Positions 1 through 5,169 of a stretch of 10,478 bases of DNA are shown here, piece by piece. A model generated the notes under the pieces. It had not been told where the DNA came from, ran no database searches, and saw only the letters and a program-made list of their open reading frames with translations. Positions within the stretch are counted from its first letter, which is position 1; the number at the start of each line of letters is the position of its first letter. A program made the position numbers and the translations under genes. The stretch is from Candidatus Bathyarchaeota archaeon (GTDB lineage: Archaea > Thermoproteota > Bathyarchaeia > Bathyarchaeales > DTEX01): assembly GCA_026414245.1 (NCBI GenBank), contig JAOAJJ010000029.1:1-10478 (forward strand), read 5' to 3'.

Positions 1-1
1 A

Positions 2-448
2 TATTTAAGGATGCTGGAGGAGGGCGCTGAGGTTAAAGTTATAGCGGTGAAAAGAGAAGTGTTTAAAGGTAAGCACGGGCTTTCCATAGAGGCAAACTTA
101 TCCGTGGGAGAAGCTAACCCTGAGGATTTTAACTGCGTAATCATCCCAGGGGGGTGGGCGCCTGACAGACTGAGGAGAGAACAAAGCATCCTAAATTTTG
201 TCAGAGGGATTTATAAGCGTGGAGGAGTTGTGGCAGCTATCTGCCACGGCCCGCAAGTCCTCATATCTGCAGGTATTTTAAAGGGGAGAAGAGTTACATG
301 CGTGTCTGCTATAAAAGACGATGTGATTAACGCTGGAGCTATATATGAGGATTCCCCGGTTGTGAGAGACGGAAACATTATAACTTCAAGAGTGCTGGGC
401 GACCTACCATTCTTCTGCAGGGAAATCATAAAGGCTCTAAGCTCGTAA
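2..448 (+). CDS. PfpI/DJ-1 family protein (class I glutamine amidotransferase-like), 5' end outside window
   Basis: This is the C-terminal 148 residues of a DJ-1/PfpI superfamily protein. The frame is open to the left edge, so the first ATG at 11 is probably internal. By comparison with PfpI proteins of about 166-170 residues, some 20 N-terminal residues are missing, including the elbow glutamate. Counting from the ATG at 11, the family signatures are a GKHG segment near 20-23, IIPGGWAPD at 44-52, the nucleophile elbow AICHGPQVL with Cys78 and His79, LKGRRVTC at 90-97 and ITSRVLGDLP at 124-133. Members are cytoplasmic hexamers or dimers described variously as intracellular proteases, deglycases or glyoxalase III-like chaperones; the sequence does not decide among these. 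The usual ITSRGPGDLP-type motif has Val-Leu here. No downstream partner follows on the same strand. Confidence 0.93.
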   Translation, partial: YLRMLEEGAEVKVIAVKREVFKGKHGLSIEANLSVGEANPEDFNCVIIPGGWAPDRLRREQSILNFVRGIYKRGGVVAAICHGPQVLISAGILKGRRVTCVSAIKDDVINAGAIYEDSPVVRDGNIITSRVLGDLPFFCREIIKALSS

Positions 449-501
449 GCGGAAAATCTCTTCTTAATAAGCGTTAATGCTCCTCAATAAGCTCGGATAG
501 C

Positions 502-539
502 AAGTCTCACAAAATAAAACAGTCTCTTCAAGGAGACTT
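502..539 (+). terminator. Hairpin after the PfpI gene, possible terminator
   Basis: About 55 bases after the stop at 448, AAGTCTC (502-508) and a second copy AGTCTC (521-526) can each pair with GAGACTT (533-539). The nearer pair makes a perfect 6-bp stem with a 6-base loop, and the farther pair makes a 7-bp stem. There is no clear T-run after it, so termination is a guess. The two competing left arms are unusual. Confidence 0.25.
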
Positions 540-587
540 CAATACTTCAGCCAGATATATTACTGCTGGCGGCATAATAAAGTATAA

Positions 588-698
588 GAAAAGGCATCTA
601 GGTTAGGAATAGAGTTAGACGAGAACTTAACTGAAAGGAAAGAATTTATGATGGTGTATGGGAGCCCCCTCGACTTCGCTGTGAAGATGGATCGGTAG
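588..698 (+). pseudogene. Short open frame without a start, possible gene remnant
   Basis: A stretch of 36 codons is open from just after a TAA at 585 to a TAG at 696. It uses codons like the neighbouring genes (GAG, TTA, AGG, ATA) and encodes a plausible hydrophilic peptide that contains ELDENLTERKEF and YGSPLDFAVKMDR. The only ATGs in it are at 648, 651 and 687, with no Shine-Dalgarno, so the coding-like part upstream of 648 has no start. Another coding-like but broken stretch, in a different frame, lies at about 518-572. I do not recognise a family. It could be the decayed end of a lost gene or chance. Positions 449-778 otherwise hold only hairpins and AT-rich sequence. Confidence 0.2.
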
Positions 699-722
699 CA
701 AAGTGGTGAATAGCCCATCCAT
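669..722 (+). other. GC-rich double hairpin in intergenic DNA, possible structured RNA or element end
   Basis: Two overlapping stems lie in a block that is more GC-rich (about 57% over 661-720) than the AT-rich DNA around it. CTTC (674-677) pairs with GAAG (683-686) around GCTGT and can be extended by wobble pairs. ATGGATCGG (687-695) pairs with CCCATCCAT (714-722) with one mismatch. The preceding GGGAGCCCCCTCGACTTC (660-677) reminds me of the 3' hairpin region of archaeal IS605/TnpB elements, but no transposase is present and the expected matching GAGGGG arm is absent. Confidence 0.25.
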
Positions 723-778
723 GTGAAAATATTTTAATCGTAGATCCGAAAAGAATATAAAAAGCGGTTGAGGAGAAT

Positions 779-1042
779 TCAGATCTCCCTAATCTCTATT
801 ATCCGCCTTCTCTCCAGCCTCCTGAGGGCGTCGAAGAGCTCGCTTCTTGATTTTCCATTTACGTTAAAGTATTGGGATATCTCTCTCACCGAGGAGCGTG
901 ACGTACCATATTTAACCAAGTGATTTTGCAGGTACTCGACGATGAGGCGCTCAACCCTACCGCACTTCCAAGTTGTATTGCGCAGGAGGACGACGACAGC
1001 CCTAAGCATCCTTTGTGTTTCCCTCTTAGACTTTCTAGCCAT
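779..1042 (-). CDS. Small winged-helix DNA-binding protein (87 residues)
   Basis: This is probably a small transcription regulator. The N-terminal 12 residues are very basic (MARKSKRETQRM). A helix at about 31-45 is followed by a helix-turn-helix at about 49-78 (SSVREISQYFNV, then a helix around RSELFDALRRLERR) and a short C-terminal strand RRIIEIREI like a wing. I cannot assign a named family or a target. The ATG at 1042 is supported by GAGATGA (1046-1052) three bases upstream and by a TATA-like box at about 1073-1085. The gene is divergent from adenylate kinase and converges on the PfpI gene across a 330-base gap. Reading frames on the opposite strand here lack these signals. Autoregulation or control of the divergent gene is possible but only inferred. 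Confidence 0.65.
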   Translation of the reverse strand: MARKSKRETQRMLRAVVVLLRNTTWKCGRVERLIVEYLQNHLVKYGTSRSSVREISQYFNVNGKSRSELFDALRRLERRRIIEIREI

Positions 1043-1045
1043 CTT

Positions 1046-1102
1046 TCATCTCGAATAAATATCTCAGTAGACAAATATTTATTTTATTACTTCATGATGA
1101 AG
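1046..1102 (-). promoter_or_regulatory. Promoter of the winged-helix gene with an upstream dyad
   Basis: Read on the minus strand, an AT-rich TATA-like box (AAATAAATATTT, about 1074-1085) lies roughly 25 bases before the expected start of a short leader that contains the Shine-Dalgarno GAGATGA (1046-1052). Just upstream of the box is the dyad CTTCAtgaTGAAG (1090-1102), which sits where a regulator or the BRE would be. Confidence 0.4.
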
Positions 1103-1190
1103 ATCAGCGCCTAAAATCCGCATTTTGCCAAATTTTAATAGAAAAATAGAGCACTTAATTTCAGGATTTCATCCATCACATCTTATTTTA

Positions 1191-1240
1191 GCGCTTAACA
1201 GCTTAAATATCGCTTAAACATCTATGTATTTGTGATCTGT
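1191..1240 (+). promoter_or_regulatory. Adenylate kinase promoter with three GCTTAA repeats
   Basis: GCTTAA occurs at 1193-1198, 1201-1206 and 1212-1217. The middle copy forms CTTAAATAT, a TATA-like box whose expected transcription start falls near 1231-1235, giving a very short leader or none. No Shine-Dalgarno precedes the ATG at 1241 or the GTG at 1232, which agrees with leaderless or nearly leaderless translation. The rest of 1103-1190 is AT-rich with nothing I can name. Confidence 0.35.
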
Positions 1241-1912
1241 ATGAGGATCGTGATGCTCGGCCCGCCAGGCTCTGGGAAGGGAACATATGCCTCTAGGCTT
1301 ACGGCAATACTCGGTGTTCCGCATATCTCTACTGGTGATATGGTGCGTGAGGAGATAAAGGCTCAGACGGAGATTGGAAGGAGGATTAAGGAATATAGTG
1401 ATAGGGGTGAGCTGGTGCCAGACGACATAATTATCGCTATGCTGCTGGAGAGGCTTAAGAAGCCTGACGCTCAAAGGGGCTTCATACTTGACGGCTTTAC
1501 GAGAACTCTAAAGCAGGCTGAGGAACTTGAAAAGCTCTTTAGAATAAACCTGGTTGTAAACTTAAATGTGCCGGATGAGATAATTATCCAGCGTTTATCT
1601 AATAGGCTTGTGTGTAGGCGGTGCGGAGCCATATATAATAGGCTTACATTGAAGCCGAAAGTAGATGAAATCTGCGATTTATGCGGCGGCGAACTATACC
1701 AGAGAGATGACGATAAACCTGAGGTTATCAGAGAGCGCTTAAACGTTTACAGGAGAATCACAGAGCCGCTAATACGCTATTATAGGGAGAAAGGGGTTCT
1801 AAAGGATGTATATTGCAACGATTTAATGACGCCTCCAGACGTAATAGTTGAAAAAATATTGGGTTTTATCAGAGACATGGAAAAAGAGGAGGCTGAGAAA
1901 AAAGGCGGTTAA
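1241..1912 (+). CDS. adk: Adenylate kinase, zinc-containing long form
   Basis: Cytoplasmic AMP + ATP = 2 ADP phosphotransferase. Residues are counted from the ATG at 1241 (223 aa). The P-loop GPPGSGKGT is at 7-15, HISTGDMVREE at 28-38 is the AMP-binding segment, and DGFTRT is at 84-89. The LID carries a four-cysteine zinc site (Cys125, Cys128, Cys145, Cys148), and an RRITEPLI-like helix follows at about 171. This is the bacterial-type fold, not the short crenarchaeal or methanococcal enzyme. The ATG was chosen over the GTG at 1232 because family members start right at MRIV/MRII before the P-loop. Two oddities: the nearly invariant proline of DGFPRT is Thr87, and the usual Gln after GKGT is Tyr16. 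The gene ends 21 bases from the convergent lplA stop, with no clear terminator between. Confidence 0.95.
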   Translation: MRIVMLGPPGSGKGTYASRLTAILGVPHISTGDMVREEIKAQTEIGRRIKEYSDRGELVPDDIIIAMLLERLKKPDAQRGFILDGFTRTLKQAEELEKLFRINLVVNLNVPDEIIIQRLSNRLVCRRCGAIYNRLTLKPKVDEICDLCGGELYQRDDDKPEVIRERLNVYRRITEPLIRYYREKGVLKDVYCNDLMTPPDVIVEKILGFIRDMEKEEAEKKGG

Positions 1913-1933
1913 TAGCTTCGCCGGCTGGCTCCC

Positions 1934-2704
1934 CTACCTCTTAAAATTCCACCACTCAGCAGAGTACTTTTCTTCTCTCAGCTTTATCGCAAGCTGCTCC
2001 TCGAAATCCTCTATTTTTCCCGGAACCAATTCTATCCCAAAAGATTCCTCGAAGCCCTCTATTAGGGCGTGTTTAAGCTCCTCGAAGCTGACCTCTCTTC
2101 CCAAATATCTCTTTATTGAAGTCACCCTCTCCTCGGCGGATTTTATCATTTTATCACGAATCTTTTCGCTGGGAACCTTAAGCACTGTAAACATTATCGT
2201 TGGATTCACATCGCGGAGTATTGTGCCATGCTGGTGCACGACGCCCATTCCTCTCGTTTGGGCGTTTCCAGAAATCTTTTTCCCCTCAACAACTATATCG
2301 TTTATTGGTTTAAATTCCGCGGGGACTCCTAGAAGCCTCAAGCCTTTAACCAATCCTGAGCAGAGGTTTTCGTAAGTCCTTTGAAAGTCTCTTGAAACTA
2401 ATGGGTGATCCTCATTAACAATTATACTGTAGGTTAGCTCTCCATCACGGTCATGGTATACGGCTCCGCCCCCAGTCCTTCTTCTAACAAAGTCGATGGC
2501 TAATCTCCTGCAAGCCTCCACATCTACCTCTTCCTCCATGCTTTGAAAGTATCCTATGGAGACGGCTGAAGGCTCCCATCTAAAGAAGCGTATGGTGTTT
2601 GGAACAATGTTCCTAGACCTAGCTATCGCTATAGCTTCATCTAAAGCCATGTTATAGAACGCATCTTTAAGACCGGTATCTAATAGACGCCATTTTTCAA
2701 CCAT
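1934..2704 (-). CDS. lplA: Lipoate-protein ligase A, catalytic subunit of a two-part ligase
   Basis: Activates lipoate with ATP to lipoyl-AMP and transfers it to a lysine of acceptor proteins such as GcvH or 2-oxoacid dehydrogenase E2. It is a 256-residue BPL/LplA fold protein. From the ATG at 2704, the conserved lipoyl-AMP site RRTGGGAVYHD is at 75-85, PINDI at 133-137, GKKISGNAQ at 141-149 with the catalytic-type Lys143, and HQHGTIL at 157-163. It lacks the C-terminal domain of bacterial LplA, which is supplied by the upstream gene; known split archaeal enzymes (Thermoplasma acidophilum) need both proteins. The ATG at 2704 was preferred over a GTG at 2713 because a GGTGGT-type ribosome site lies inside the end of lplB just before it. 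The cistrons overlap by 8 bases, which suggests translational coupling. Confidence 0.93.
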   Translation of the reverse strand: MVEKWRLLDTGLKDAFYNMALDEAIAIARSRNIVPNTIRFFRWEPSAVSIGYFQSMEEEVDVEACRRLAIDFVRRRTGGGAVYHDRDGELTYSIIVNEDHPLVSRDFQRTYENLCSGLVKGLRLLGVPAEFKPINDIVVEGKKISGNAQTRGMGVVHQHGTILRDVNPTIMFTVLKVPSEKIRDKMIKSAEERVTSIKRYLGREVSFEELKHALIEGFEESFGIELVPGKIEDFEEQLAIKLREEKYSAEWWNFKR

Positions 2705-2984
2705 TACCACCACCCGCCTTAATTATACATTTTGCGAAATCCTCCGGGGTTGCGCCCAGCAATATAACCCCTCTATCTCTAACAAAGCGTCTTATAGTCT
2801 CCGCTATAGCGTTTTCATTGAGGGGGCAGCCTAAAAGGGCTTTTTCAAGCTCATCGATGAGATCTTCCGGATGCATGAAGAAGTCGCCAGTTATCTTTAT
2901 TGCATCTATTTTACCCTCCCTCTTAGCCAGCTGAACTTTAATTAGCTTTCCCCCCTCCACCTTATATTCAGCCTTAAGCATCAT
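2697..2984 (-). CDS. lplB: Lipoate-protein ligase accessory subunit LplB (C-terminal domain protein)
   Basis: A 95-residue stand-alone version of the LplA C-terminal domain, which the split archaeal ligase needs to form the lipoyl-adenylate. The diagnostic pattern is a KVEGGKL turn (8-14), then IKITGDFFMHPED (29-41) and a helix ELEKALLGCPLNE. I chose the ATG at 2984 over a TTG at 2999 because GAGGAGTGA (2989-2997) is an excellent Shine-Dalgarno four bases before it; a second ATG at 2981 follows directly. It is the first gene of the lplB-lplA operon. No glycine-cleavage or 2-oxoacid dehydrogenase gene is in the window, so the lipoylated partner must be elsewhere. Confidence 0.9.
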   Translation of the reverse strand: MMLKAEYKVEGGKLIKVQLAKREGKIDAIKITGDFFMHPEDLIDELEKALLGCPLNENAIAETIRRFVRDRGVILLGATPEDFAKCIIKAGGGNG

Positions 2985-3006
2985 AAGTTCACTCCTCAAG
3001 CAATTT

Positions 3007-3057
3007 TTAGGTATTACCTAACCATGTAAATTACTTTAAGGATAAATTATTTAAGGT
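3007..3057 (-). promoter_or_regulatory. lplB-lplA promoter with a perfect 15-base palindrome
   Basis: On the minus strand an AT-rich TATA-like stretch (about 3042-3055) precedes the palindrome TTAGGTATTACCTAA (3007-3021; 7-base arms about a single central base). The palindrome covers the expected transcription start and lies just before the Shine-Dalgarno of lplB, a classic place for a repressor site. TTTAAGG is repeated at 3035-3041 and 3050-3056, and ACTTTA/TAAAGT (3033-3038, 3057-3062) forms a wider inverted repeat around the box. Confidence 0.45.
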
Positions 3058-3059
3058 AA

Positions 3060-3129
3060 AGTTTTTTAATATGTCCTCCTTAAAATAGGAGGAATTAAAT
3101 CGGATAACGTTCAAATGATTTTGGAGGGG
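3060..3129 (+). promoter_or_regulatory. Aminotransferase promoter and leader with a 7-bp dyad
   Basis: A TATA-like TTTTTTAATAT (3062-3072) is followed directly by the perfect dyad TCCTCCTtaaaatAGGAGGA (3074-3093). Depending on which AT-rich box is used, the dyad lies between the TATA box and the transcription start (operator position) or folds as a hairpin in the 5' leader. Its right arm resembles a Shine-Dalgarno, but no start codon follows at a usable distance. The real ribosome site is GGAGGGG (3123-3129), five bases before the ATG. Confidence 0.42.
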
Positions 3130-3134
3130 CAGAA

Positions 3135-4340
3135 ATGCTGGATATATCTGAGAGAACAAGAAACCTTGGAACCGAAACAGCTTTCGATGTTTTAAGAGAA
3201 GTTAATGAAATGATTCGAAAGGGCAGGAGCATCATGAACTTCTGTATTGGGCAGCCGGACTTTGACACGCCGCAGTATATTAAGGAGGGTGCGATAGAAG
3301 CTATCAGAAGCGGGAAGACTGGGTATACGCCTTCAGCGGGGATACCGGAGCTTAGAGAAGCGATAGCCGAGTTTTTCTCTGAAACTAGAGGGATCGATGT
3401 TAAACCGGAATGGGTTGTGGTTGCGTGCGGCGCTAAGCCATTTATAGGTTACACTATACTCTCAGTCACCGACCACGGTAAAGGACATGAGGTCATCTAC
3501 CCTAATCCCGGCTTCCCGATATATGAGTCTTTGATAAGGGCTTATGGCGCTGTGCCTGTTCCGCTGCCAATACTCGAGAAGAATAATTTCAAGGTTGACG
3601 TAGAATATTTAAAGAAAATAGTTAACGAGAAAACTAGGCTAATCATATTGAACTCGCCCCATAACCCTACAGGCGGGGTTTTAGATAAAAAAACTCTTGA
3701 ACAAATAGCTGATATAGTGAAGCGCTATGATAACCTCTGGGTTTTCTCCGATGAAGTCTACTCTCAAATGGTATATGACGGTAAATTCATTAGCATAGCG
3801 TCAATAGATGGAATGCTGGAGAGAACGGTGATGGTGGACGGGGTTTCAAAGACATACGCTATGACCGGTTGGAGAATAGGTTTCGCAGCTAACCCGAAGC
3901 TAGCCCAATATTTAGCTCGCTGGGTGACGAACACCGAATCATGCGCACCGCACCCAAACCAGTACGCTGCGTTAACCGCGTTGAGGGGGCCTCAAGACGA
4001 TTCTAAAAGAATGGTTGAGAGCTTTAGGAGGAGAAGGGAGATAATAGTTGATGGCTTAAACTCGATTAAAGGGGTCAGGTGTTTAAAGCCTGAGGGAGCT
4101 TTCTATGTTTGGCCGAATGTTACGGAGGCTTGCAAATTTGTCGGCGCAAAGGATTCTGAAGAGTTTAGGGCACGCTTACTATATGAGGCTGGTGTAGCAG
4201 TCTTATCGGATATTCACTTTGGGCATAAAAATGAGGGTGACGGAGAACACTTAAGAATCTCCTATGCTGCTTCTGAGGAGAATATAAAGGAGGGCTTAAG
4301 GAGAACAAAAGCCTTTATAGAAGAGAACAGTCTCCACTAA
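3135..4340 (+). CDS. PLP-dependent class I/II aminotransferase (aspartate/aromatic type)
   Basis: A cytoplasmic fold-type I aminotransferase of 401 residues, the usual length. Visible active-site elements are CIGQPDFDTP (37-46), YTPSAGIPELREA (64-76), SPHNPTGG (174-181) with Asn177 for the PLP ring, SDEVYS (205-210) with Asp206 for the pyridine nitrogen, SKTYAMTGWRIGF (238-250) with Lys239 as the Schiff-base lysine, and HLRISYA with Arg374 for the substrate carboxylate. The family includes aspartate, alanine and aromatic aminotransferases. A VACGAKP segment replaces the usual V(T)xGAxQ, and I cannot fix the substrate. The start is well supported by GGAGGGG five bases upstream. The gene is divergent from lplB and monocistronic, ending in a hairpin shared with a convergent gene. 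Confidence 0.93.
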   Translation: MLDISERTRNLGTETAFDVLREVNEMIRKGRSIMNFCIGQPDFDTPQYIKEGAIEAIRSGKTGYTPSAGIPELREAIAEFFSETRGIDVKPEWVVVACGAKPFIGYTILSVTDHGKGHEVIYPNPGFPIYESLIRAYGAVPVPLPILEKNNFKVDVEYLKKIVNEKTRLIILNSPHNPTGGVLDKKTLEQIADIVKRYDNLWVFSDEVYSQMVYDGKFISIASIDGMLERTVMVDGVSKTYAMTGWRIGFAANPKLAQYLARWVTNTESCAPHPNQYAALTALRGPQDDSKRMVESFRRRREIIVDGLNSIKGVRCLKPEGAFYVWPNVTEACKFVGAKDSEEFRARLLYEAGVAVLSDIHFGHKNEGDGEHLRISYAASEENIKEGLRRTKAFIEENSLH

Positions 4341-4348
4341 GAATCAGC

Positions 4349-4367
4349 GTGAGACCGCCCGTCTCAC
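4349..4367. terminator. Perfect hairpin between convergent genes, likely bidirectional terminator
   Basis: GTGAGAC (4349-4355) and GTCTCAC (4361-4367) form a perfect 7-bp stem around CGCCC. It lies 8 bases after the aminotransferase stop and 13 bases before the stop of the convergent presenilin-like gene. On the plus strand a pyrimidine-rich tract with TTTATTTTCTTTT follows (about 4379-4392), as archaeal termination signals often have. Confidence 0.5.
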
Positions 4368-4380
4368 CTCAACCTTGCCT

Positions 4381-5169
4381 TTATTTTCTTTTGATTATCT
4401 GAAATCCGGCTCCGAGAAGCCAGCCTAACAAAACAATTATCGTCGCCGGGAAAACGCTGTAATCTACGAGGGAGTTGAGGATCAATATTTCGAAGATGAA
4501 TAGAGATACGCTTATAGTTGCAGCCGTGATAAGCCCAGTTTTAAAACCATATTTAGTAGCCGTCTGCGCTGATAAAAGTCCGGATAGAAAAACGTCCCCT
4601 AAACCCAGCCTTGCAAGATGCGAGGATATGGTTACTGGTAGTTTAAGGGCTTCCATTTTATAGGCGGCTTCAACCATGTGTCCTGTCCAAAATACTTGGA
4701 TGAAATCCATTACTGTTAGAAGGGATGCGAAAATCAATGTAATCTTCCATGTGAATAGGAAATTCATATAAGTGATGATCATGATTGCGAAAAACGCTGC
4801 GAAAATGTTCATGGAAATGAGCGTTATAAGAAAGTTTTCGGGAACCAGATAAATCGTCGAGAGATAAGCTGCCGTGAAGGCCGCCGGCGGAAACACGGCT
4901 AGAAACCATTTATTTAAAATCAGATATGAGAATATTAGCAGCATATAAAAGTAGGCGAATAGAAAGAGTATCTGGATTAAGTAGCTCGGCATTAAAGCGA
5001 TTAATGTGACGATTACTCCCATGGATGCAACCATCAAGATTACTTCACGAGCTCTAAGCTTTTTATCCTCTAAGATGCCTCTCACCTTCACCTCAACCTT
5101 TCTATAAAGTAGTAAGGATGCTGCGATTATCGAGAAGAGGATTAAGGGCAGCAGAAAATCTACCCTCAT
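4381..5169 (-). CDS. Presenilin/signal peptide peptidase-like intramembrane aspartyl protease, variant motifs
   Basis: A 262-residue integral membrane protein with nine hydrophobic segments at about 4-22, 43-60, 63-85, 88-109, 113-135, 141-160, 189-204, 212-231 and 239-256, the topology of the presenilin/SPP superfamily. The second signature GLGD (189-192, Asp192) starts segment 7. Segment 6 carries the first aspartate as MDFIQVF (Asp155), and the protein has GHMVEAA where archaeal homologues have a similar KHMV-type stretch. The C-terminal PAL motif is represented by PAT (241-243). The family cuts peptides within membranes. Both aspartates remain but the Tyr of YD and the Leu of PAL are replaced, so activity is likely but not certain. 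Its ATG overlaps the TGA of the upstream nnr gene (ATGA), and no good ribosome site precedes it, so translation is probably coupled. Confidence 0.82.
   Translation of the reverse strand: MRVDFLLPLILFSIIAASLLLYRKVEVKVRGILEDKKLRAREVILMVASMGVIVTLIALMPSYLIQILFLFAYFYMLLIFSYLILNKWFLAVFPPAAFTAAYLSTIYLVPENFLITLISMNIFAAFFAIMIITYMNFLFTWKITLIFASLLTVMDFIQVFWTGHMVEAAYKMEALKLPVTISSHLARLGLGDVFLSGLLSAQTATKYGFKTGLITAATISVSLFIFEILILNSLVDYSVFPATIIVLLGWLLGAGFQIIKRK

Noticed and set aside
1094..1100. ATGATGA as a C box on the plus strand
   Set aside because: No D box follows within range; the bases are better read as part of the dyad CTTCAtgaTGAAG near the winged-helix promoter.
920..1114. Plus-strand 64-codon frame opposite the winged-helix gene
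   Set aside because: It has no start signals and includes the AT-rich promoter of the opposite gene; the minus-strand frame has a Shine-Dalgarno, TATA box and a sensible fold.
1232..1240. GTG at 1232 as the adk start
   Set aside because: It adds only MIC before a canonical MRIVMLGPPGSGKGT start; family comparison favours ATG 1241, though leaderless initiation at the GTG cannot be excluded.
1848..2375. A 175-codon plus-strand frame antisense to lplA
   Set aside because: It overlaps the end of adk and most of lplA, is serine-rich in the manner of antisense shadows, and has no family features; lplA on the other strand has all its catalytic motifs.
3115..3195. A 26-codon upstream frame (ATG 3115) overlapping the aminotransferase start
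   Set aside because: It lacks a ribosome site at a usable distance (the AGGAGGA at 3087-3093 is 21 bases away) and has no distinctive peptide; likely chance.
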